A DNA stretch of 10,575 nt from Anaerolineae bacterium (lineage in GTDB: Bacteria; Chloroflexota; Anaerolineae; JACIWP01). The notes under the pieces were generated by a model. The model had not been told where the DNA came from. It searched no databases and saw only the letters and a list, made by a program, of their open reading frames with translations. Positions 6,498 to 10,575 of the stretch are shown piece after piece. Location: assembly GCA_014360855.1 (NCBI GenBank), contig JACIWP010000100.1, positions 1 to 10,575 on the forward strand. The letters are read 5' to 3'. The stretch's first letter is position 1. Every line of letters starts with the position of its first letter. The translations under genes and the position numbers were made by a program.

Positions 6498-6537
6498 GCA
6501 GTGATGCGGCTGCGCCTGTTGACGGCCGGCGCCGGCG
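6498..6537 (+). repeat. Right copy of the dispersed repeat, overlapping the -35 box
   Basis: This is the partner of 4780-4815 (25 of 26 bases identical over 6512-6537). In this copy the single mismatch (T6520) creates the TTGACG -35 box of the next promoter, and the palindrome GCCGGCGCCGGC (6525-6536) fills the promoter spacer. A protein bound there would block RNA polymerase. The repeat lies outside the attC-like pair, so it is not part of the putative cassette. Confidence 0.7.
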
Positions 6538-6547
6538 GTGATACAAT
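6519..6547 (+). promoter_or_regulatory. Promoter of the glycyl radical enzyme operon
   Basis: TTGACG (6519-6524, one mismatch) and TACAAT (6542-6547, one mismatch) are separated by 17 bases, predicting a start near 6554 and a short leader of about 37 nt to the ATG at 6591. The spacer carries a 12-base perfect palindrome and the start region carries a CRP/FNR-type inverted repeat, so the promoter looks regulated. Confidence 0.75.
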
Positions 6548-6562
6548 AAGCATCAGCACAAT

Positions 6563-6578
6563 CGTGATAATCATCACA
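6563..6578 (+). promoter_or_regulatory. CRP/FNR-family type operator just downstream of the promoter
   Basis: The sequence CGTGATAATCATCACA fits the CRP pattern TGTGA-N6-TCACA at 9 of 10 positions and the FNR pattern TTGAT-N4-ATCAA at 8 of 10. It covers about +10 to +25 relative to the predicted start and lies just before the AAGGAGG of the glycyl radical enzyme gene. This downstream position usually means repression. Control by an oxygen-, redox- or nitrosative-stress-responsive member of the family would suit an oxygen-sensitive enzyme. The regulator is not in the window. Confidence 0.5.
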
Positions 6579-6590
6579 AGGAGGGCAACG

Positions 6591-8999
6591 ATGTCCACCT
6601 CTGTGTCGCAAGAAGTGCTGATCCCCACGGCGTTGTGGTCCCCAGCGGCCACCCTCAGTCCGCGCGTCCGTCGCCTGCGCGACCAGTACTGGAGCTTTTA
6701 CACCCGCGAGTACACCAACGAGGTGCGGGCGTATACCACCGGTACCCCCTGGGACCACGTGTACTCTCCCTGGAACTGGACCAACGTCCCGGAAATGATG
6801 ATGTTTTTCGAGGGGAGCAAGGCCTACCTGCTGGCCGATGCGACGCCGGTGGACCTGCCGGCCGGCTTCTGGGATGAGCCGCTCGTGGTGCGCCGCGCCA
6901 TCTTCTTCAAGCGGGTCATCGAGCAGTATCTGCCGGCGCAAATCCTGGAAGGCGAACTCATCGTCGGCTCCCACTTCAACACCGCGCTCTCCCGCACCCT
7001 GACCCGCTCCGAAGCCAAGGAATTCTCCAAAATGGAAAAGCGCTTCATGGACGAGGTCAAGCGGCTGAACCGGCTGGGCGTGGGCAACTGCGGCGCGGTG
7101 CCGGGGCACCTCATACCGAATTACCCGCGCGTCCTGCGGGAGGGCTTCCGGACCATCAAGGCCGAGGCTGATGCGGTCGCCGGCGATCCCTCTGCCTCCA
7201 AAGAGCGCCGTGACCTGGCGCGGGCCATCTCCATCTGTGCTGAGGGCGCGCGGGCTTTCGCCCAGCGCTACGCCGCAGAGGCGGAGCGGCTGGCCGCCGG
7301 CGAGGCCGACCCTGGGCGGCGGGCCGAACTCCTGGAGATCGCCCGTATCTGCCGCAAGGTACCATGGGAGCCGGCCGAAACTTTCACCGAAGCCCTGCAG
7401 TCGCTCTGGTTCACTCATATGCTGGTGATGGCCGCCGAGAGCTACCCGGGTCCCGGCCTCTCTCCGGGCCGTATTGACCAATACCTATACCCGTACTACA
7501 AGGCCGATATCGAAGCCGGCCGGCTGACCCGCGAGCAGGCCAAGGAATGGCTCCAGTGCCTCTGGATCAAACACAACTACGCCTATGATTTCCAGGGCTG
7601 GGTCGGCACCAACCAGGGCATCAACTCCTCTTTCGGCCAGCTCATCACCCTGGGTGGCATGAACGAGAAGGGAGAGGATGCCAGCAATGAGCTGACCTGG
7701 CTCATCCTCGAGGTCATCGAGGAGATGAACCTGCTGGAGCCGAAGCCCAACATCCGCCTGCATGCCAAAACACCGGAGCCCCTGCTCCAGCGGGTGGTGG
7801 AGATGGCAGTGAAGGCGCAGGGCAGTCCCTTCCTGCTGAACTTCGACGAGAACTCCATCGCCGGCCTGCGCTGGGAGGGTCTGCCCGAGGACATGCTGTG
7901 GGACTATGCCCCGGTGGGCTGTCTGGAGAACACCCTGCAGGGCTGTGACCGCTCTGGCACGGTGGATGTGAACCTGAACCTGGCCAAAGCGGTGGAGCTG
8001 GCGCTCCACGACGGCCGCGATGCGGCCACCGGCGAACAAATCGGCCCGCGCACCGGCGATCCCCGCACCTTCGCTACCTTCGAGCAGTTCTTCGAGGCCT
8101 TCAAGGCCCAGCTCAAGGCTATCCTGGAGCTCCTCATTGCGGCCAACAACATCGCGGACGCCGGCCGGGCGCGCTTCGAGCCGACCCCCTACCTGAGCGC
8201 CATTGTGGATGGCTGTCTGGAGAGCGGGAAAGACATCACCGCCGGCGGCGCCCGGTTCAACTTTATCACCGTCGAGGGCGTCGCCCTGGCGACAACCGCC
8301 GACAGCCTGGCGGCGGTGAAGAAGCTGGTCTATGATGATAAAGCCATTACCATGGACGAGCTGATCCGCGCCCTAGACGCAAATTTCGAGGGCTACGAGA
8401 GCCTGCGCCAGATGCTGATCCATAAGGCGCCGAAATACGGCAACGATGACCCATATGTGGACGATATTGCCCGTGAGGTCAGCCGGTACTGGACCACCCT
8501 GGCATTCCAGTACCCCACACCCGAGACCGGCAAACGCTACCGCGGCGGGTACCTCTCCTGGAACTACTGGATCGCTTATGCGCCTTCCACCGCGGCCACG
8601 CCGGACGGCCGCCGGCGCGGCCAGTATCTCAGCAACGGCGTCTGCCCGGTGAACGGCGCCGACCGCCTTGGCCCGACCGCCGTCATCAAGAGCGTGGGCC
8701 ATCTCGGGCTGGAGACCGCCCCCAACGGCGCATCCCATACCATGAGCTTCTCGCCCAGCCTCCTGCGTTCCGAGGAGAACCGCCGCAAGCTGGCCGCGCT
8801 CCTGCGGGCCTACGGCAAGATCGGCGGTACCTGCCTCCAGCTCAATATCGTCAGCCCGGAGACCCTGCGGGCGGCGCAGAAAGACCCTGATTCCTACCGC
8901 AACCTGCTGGTGCGGGTTACAGGATACAACGCCTACTTTGTCATGCTGGGCAAGGAGATCCAGGATGAGATTATCGCTCGCGAGAGCCATGCGCTGTGA
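6591..8999 (+). CDS. Glycyl radical enzyme, dehydratase/lyase/decarboxylase class, substrate unknown
   Basis: This 802-residue protein is of the pyruvate-formate-lyase superfamily. The ATG at 6591 follows AAGGAGGG (6578-6585). The PFL-type barrel runs to about residue 680. The thiyl-radical cysteine is Cys444 in VGCLENT, followed at the usual distance by Glu446; a GCxE motif marks the non-PFL members such as diol dehydratases, choline TMA-lyase and arylacetate decarboxylases, whereas PFL has a Cys-Cys pair. The glycyl radical site is RVTGYNAYF near the C-terminus, with Gly778, and the ending QDEIIARE is typical. The motif reads GCLE rather than the common GCVE. The N-terminal region, rich in Trp and Tyr (residues 30-70), differs from the diol dehydratases I can recall. 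The activase gene follows 20 bases downstream, and no small subunit is visible. The class is certain; the reaction cannot be assigned from this sequence alone. Confidence 0.95.
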   Translation: MSTSVSQEVLIPTALWSPAATLSPRVRRLRDQYWSFYTREYTNEVRAYTTGTPWDHVYSPWNWTNVPEMMMFFEGSKAYLLADATPVDLPAGFWDEPLVVRRAIFFKRVIEQYLPAQILEGELIVGSHFNTALSRTLTRSEAKEFSKMEKRFMDEVKRLNRLGVGNCGAVPGHLIPNYPRVLREGFRTIKAEADAVAGDPSASKERRDLARAISICAEGARAFAQRYAAEAERLAAGEADPGRRAELLEIARICRKVPWEPAETFTEALQSLWFTHMLVMAAESYPGPGLSPGRIDQYLYPYYKADIEAGRLTREQAKEWLQCLWIKHNYAYDFQGWVGTNQGINSSFGQLITLGGMNEKGEDASNELTWLILEVIEEMNLLEPKPNIRLHAKTPEPLLQRVVEMAVKAQGSPFLLNFDENSIAGLRWEGLPEDMLWDYAPVGCLENTLQGCDRSGTVDVNLNLAKAVELALHDGRDAATGEQIGPRTGDPRTFATFEQFFEAFKAQLKAILELLIAANNIADAGRARFEPTPYLSAIVDGCLESGKDITAGGARFNFITVEGVALATTADSLAAVKKLVYDDKAITMDELIRALDANFEGYESLRQMLIHKAPKYGNDDPYVDDIAREVSRYWTTLAFQYPTPETGKRYRGGYLSWNYWIAYAPSTAATPDGRRRGQYLSNGVCPVNGADRLGPTAVIKSVGHLGLETAPNGASHTMSFSPSLLRSEENRRKLAALLRAYGKIGGTCLQLNIVSPETLRAAQKDPDSYRNLLVRVTGYNAYFVMLGKEIQDEIIARESHAL

Positions 9000-9019
9000 G
9001 GGCGGCCGGCGGAGGGATC

Positions 9020-10000
9020 ATGGAGCACTCGCTGACGGGAATCACCTTTAATATCCAGCGCTTCAGCACGGAGGACGGTCCGGGCATCCGCACCACCGTC
9101 TTCTTCAAGGGCTGTCCCCTGCGCTGTGCCTGGTGTCATAACCCCGAGGGCTTGTCCCCTCAGCCCGAGCTGATGTGGTATGATGTGCGCTGTATCGGGG
9201 CGCGCGATTGCCTACGCGCCTGCCCGGTCGAAGCGTTGGAGCTGACGCCGTTCGGCATGCGCATTGACCGCCGGCGTTGCACCCTCTGCGGCAAATGCGT
9301 CACGGCCTGCCCGGCCGGCGCGCTGGAGCTCATCGGCCGGCGCTGGAGCGTGGAAGATCTGTTCGCCGAGATCGCCAAAGACGCCGTCTTTTACGAGACC
9401 TCGGACGGCGGAGTCACGTTCTCTGGTGGGGAGCCGATGCTCCAGGCCGAGTTCGTGGCGGCGCTGGCGGAGCGCTGTCGGGAGGCCGGCATCCCCGTAG
9501 CGCTGGACACCAGCGGCGCCGTCCCCTGGGAGCGCTACGAACTGGTGCTACCGTACGTCGATCTAGTGCTGTACGACCTGAAAATCTACGACCCTGAGCG
9601 GCATCGCGCCGGCACCGGCCTGGATAATGCCCGCATCCTGGAGAACGCCCGGCGAATGGCCGGCCGGGGTATCCCCATGTGGATTCGCACCCCGATCATC
9701 CCAGGGTATACCGCTGATGCGGAGAACATCGCCGCCCTGGCCGATTTTATCGCCCGGGAACTGCCGAACGTCCAGCGCTGGGATCTGCTGGCATACACCA
9801 ACCTGGGCCAGCCGAAATATCACCGTCTGGACAAACCATATGCCCTAGAGGGCGTGCCTCTGCTTACCCGCGAGGAGATGGAGCTCCTGCACGCCATCGC
9901 GGTAGCGCGCGTGCCGGCTGCCGTTTGGTCGGGGGCAACGCGCGTGGAGCCGGCAGAGGCCGGCGCCGGTGGGCTTCCGGGCCTGCCGCAGTGCGGATAA
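9020..10000 (+). CDS. Glycyl radical enzyme activating enzyme (radical SAM)
   Basis: This 326-residue protein uses SAM and a [4Fe-4S] cluster to install the glycyl radical on the enzyme encoded just upstream. The radical-SAM motif CPLRCAWC is at Cys32, Cys36 and Cys39. It is followed by an inserted two-cluster ferredoxin-like region. The first cluster motif has three cysteines (Cys58, Cys64 and Cys68-Pro, in CIGARDCLRACP), with Ala61 where a fourth Cys often stands. The second is a full CTLCGKCVTACP (87-98). GGEP, which contacts SAM, is at 136-139. The ATG at 9020 was chosen because GGAGGG precedes it by four bases. A GTG at 8996 overlaps the stop of the preceding gene but has no ribosome site. 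The ferredoxin insert is shared with activases of the dehydratase and decarboxylase class and absent from PflA, which agrees with the GCxE active site of its partner. Confidence 0.95.
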   Translation: MEHSLTGITFNIQRFSTEDGPGIRTTVFFKGCPLRCAWCHNPEGLSPQPELMWYDVRCIGARDCLRACPVEALELTPFGMRIDRRRCTLCGKCVTACPAGALELIGRRWSVEDLFAEIAKDAVFYETSDGGVTFSGGEPMLQAEFVAALAERCREAGIPVALDTSGAVPWERYELVLPYVDLVLYDLKIYDPERHRAGTGLDNARILENARRMAGRGIPMWIRTPIIPGYTADAENIAALADFIARELPNVQRWDLLAYTNLGQPKYHRLDKPYALEGVPLLTREEMELLHAIAVARVPAAVWSGATRVEPAEAGAGGLPGLPQCG

Positions 10001-10034
10001 CTTCTGCACGAGCACCGAAAGGAGAGGAAAAGAT

Positions 10035-10575
10035 ATGTCCGTGTTGAACGATGCGAATCTGCTGAAGGCGCTGGCGGGGGAGATGACGCCCAAGTTCCTG
10101 GCCACCCGCTCCAGCGACGGCATTCCCAATATTGTGCCCTGTACTTCCATCATGCCGGCGGACGATGGACCGGACCGCCTCATCTTCGGCAATTTCCTGC
10201 TCCGCAAATCAGTGAACAACCTGGAAAGCGACTCCCGGGTGGGCATCATCGTGATGACCACGGAGCTGGAAGGGTGGATACTGCAGGGGGATTTCGCCGG
10301 CTGGCAGAGGGCCGGCCCCTATGTGGAGCGCATTATGAGCACGGACCTCCTGCGCTACAACGCCTATACCGGCATCCGCAACGCCGGCATCATCGAGGTG
10401 CGGAAGGTGCTCCGGCACTTCCGCATCCCCAAGACCCGCGTCCTGGCCGACTACCTGCTGGCCAAAGCTCTGGCACGGCCGCCGGCCCTGGACGGCCGGC
10501 ACACCCGCCTGCCGCTGGTGGTTCAGCGCTCCTTCCAGCCGATGACCGCCCTGCGCGTGCTGGCATGCCTGGATG
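10035..10575 (+). CDS. Flavin-binding split-barrel protein, PNPOx-like (3' end beyond window)
   Basis: The ATG at 10035 opens a frame of 180 codons that runs to the window edge. AAAGGAGAGG (10018-10027) precedes it, and it lies 34 bases after the activase gene, so it is probably in the same operon. The start (LLKALAGEMTPKFLATRSSDG, up to the strand IPNIVPCTSIMP) and the strands around GIIVMTTELEGWILQGDFAG resemble the FMN-binding split barrel of pyridoxamine-phosphate-oxidase-like proteins. A second part continues with NAGIIEVRKV. It might act as a flavin reductase or electron carrier for the activase, or as an oxygen-scavenging or accessory enzyme. That link is only by neighbourhood, and the fold call is from recognition of the pattern, not from a search. 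Confidence 0.7.
   Translation, partial: MSVLNDANLLKALAGEMTPKFLATRSSDGIPNIVPCTSIMPADDGPDRLIFGNFLLRKSVNNLESDSRVGIIVMTTELEGWILQGDFAGWQRAGPYVERIMSTDLLRYNAYTGIRNAGIIEVRKVLRHFRIPKTRVLADYLLAKALARPPALDGRHTRLPLVVQRSFQPMTALRVLACLD

Noticed and set aside
4780..6537. A transposon or insertion sequence carrying the asparagine-synthetase-like gene
   Set aside because: There is no transposase, no terminal inverted repeats and no short target duplication. The flanking units are in direct orientation and look like attC sites instead.
6384..7481. 365-codon minus-strand frame over the start of the glycyl radical enzyme gene
   Set aside because: It is the antisense shadow of a well-supported enzyme gene, with no ribosome site and no family resemblance.

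Overview
The window is a GC-rich bacterial stretch. The Pro/Thr-rich linker after the lipobox of the binding protein and the overall composition recall Chloroflexota (Anaerolineae-like), but no rRNA or marker gene is present, so this is a weak guess. A glycyl radical enzyme with its activase points to an anaerobic or micro-aerobic lifestyle.

Left part (1-4764, minus strand): a Dpp/Opp-type peptide ABC transporter operon, read right to left. It has a consensus sigma70-type promoter (4736-4764), a leader of about 340 nt with a possible poly-Cys leader peptide (4461-4508), a very unusual substrate-binding lipoprotein (1997-4387), an intergenic hairpin (1922-1953), permease DppB (872-1876) and permease DppC (1-853, cut by the window edge). 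The lipoprotein joins a complete amino-acid-binding domain (SBP_bac_3, GlnH-like) to a complete DppA-like domain (SBP_bac_5) whose N-terminal ~120 residues sit at the C-terminus of the polypeptide. The second domain is therefore circularly permuted. This is the strongest novelty in the window.

Middle (4765-6540, plus strand): a lower-GC gene for an asparagine-synthetase-like ATP-pyrophosphatase (4991-6391). It lacks the N-terminal nucleophile Cys and most of the glutaminase pocket but keeps the synthetase motifs. It is flanked by two related ~60-bp units (4891-4962 and 6401-6473) that resemble integron attC sites. A perfect GTTAGGC core lies just before the gene and a near-consensus R''-type core (GGCCAAC) lies 9 bases after its stop. 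The layout is that of a mobile gene cassette, with no integrase in view. A second repeat pair (4780-4815 and 6498-6537, with 25 of 26 bases identical in the core) lies outside the attC-like pair.

Right part (6519-10575, plus strand): a promoter with a CRP/FNR-type inverted repeat just downstream drives a glycyl radical enzyme of the dehydratase/lyase/decarboxylase class (6591-8999, GCLE active site). Then come its radical-SAM activase (9020-10000) and a truncated flavin split-barrel protein (10035-10575). These three probably form one operon for an anaerobic radical conversion of unknown substrate.
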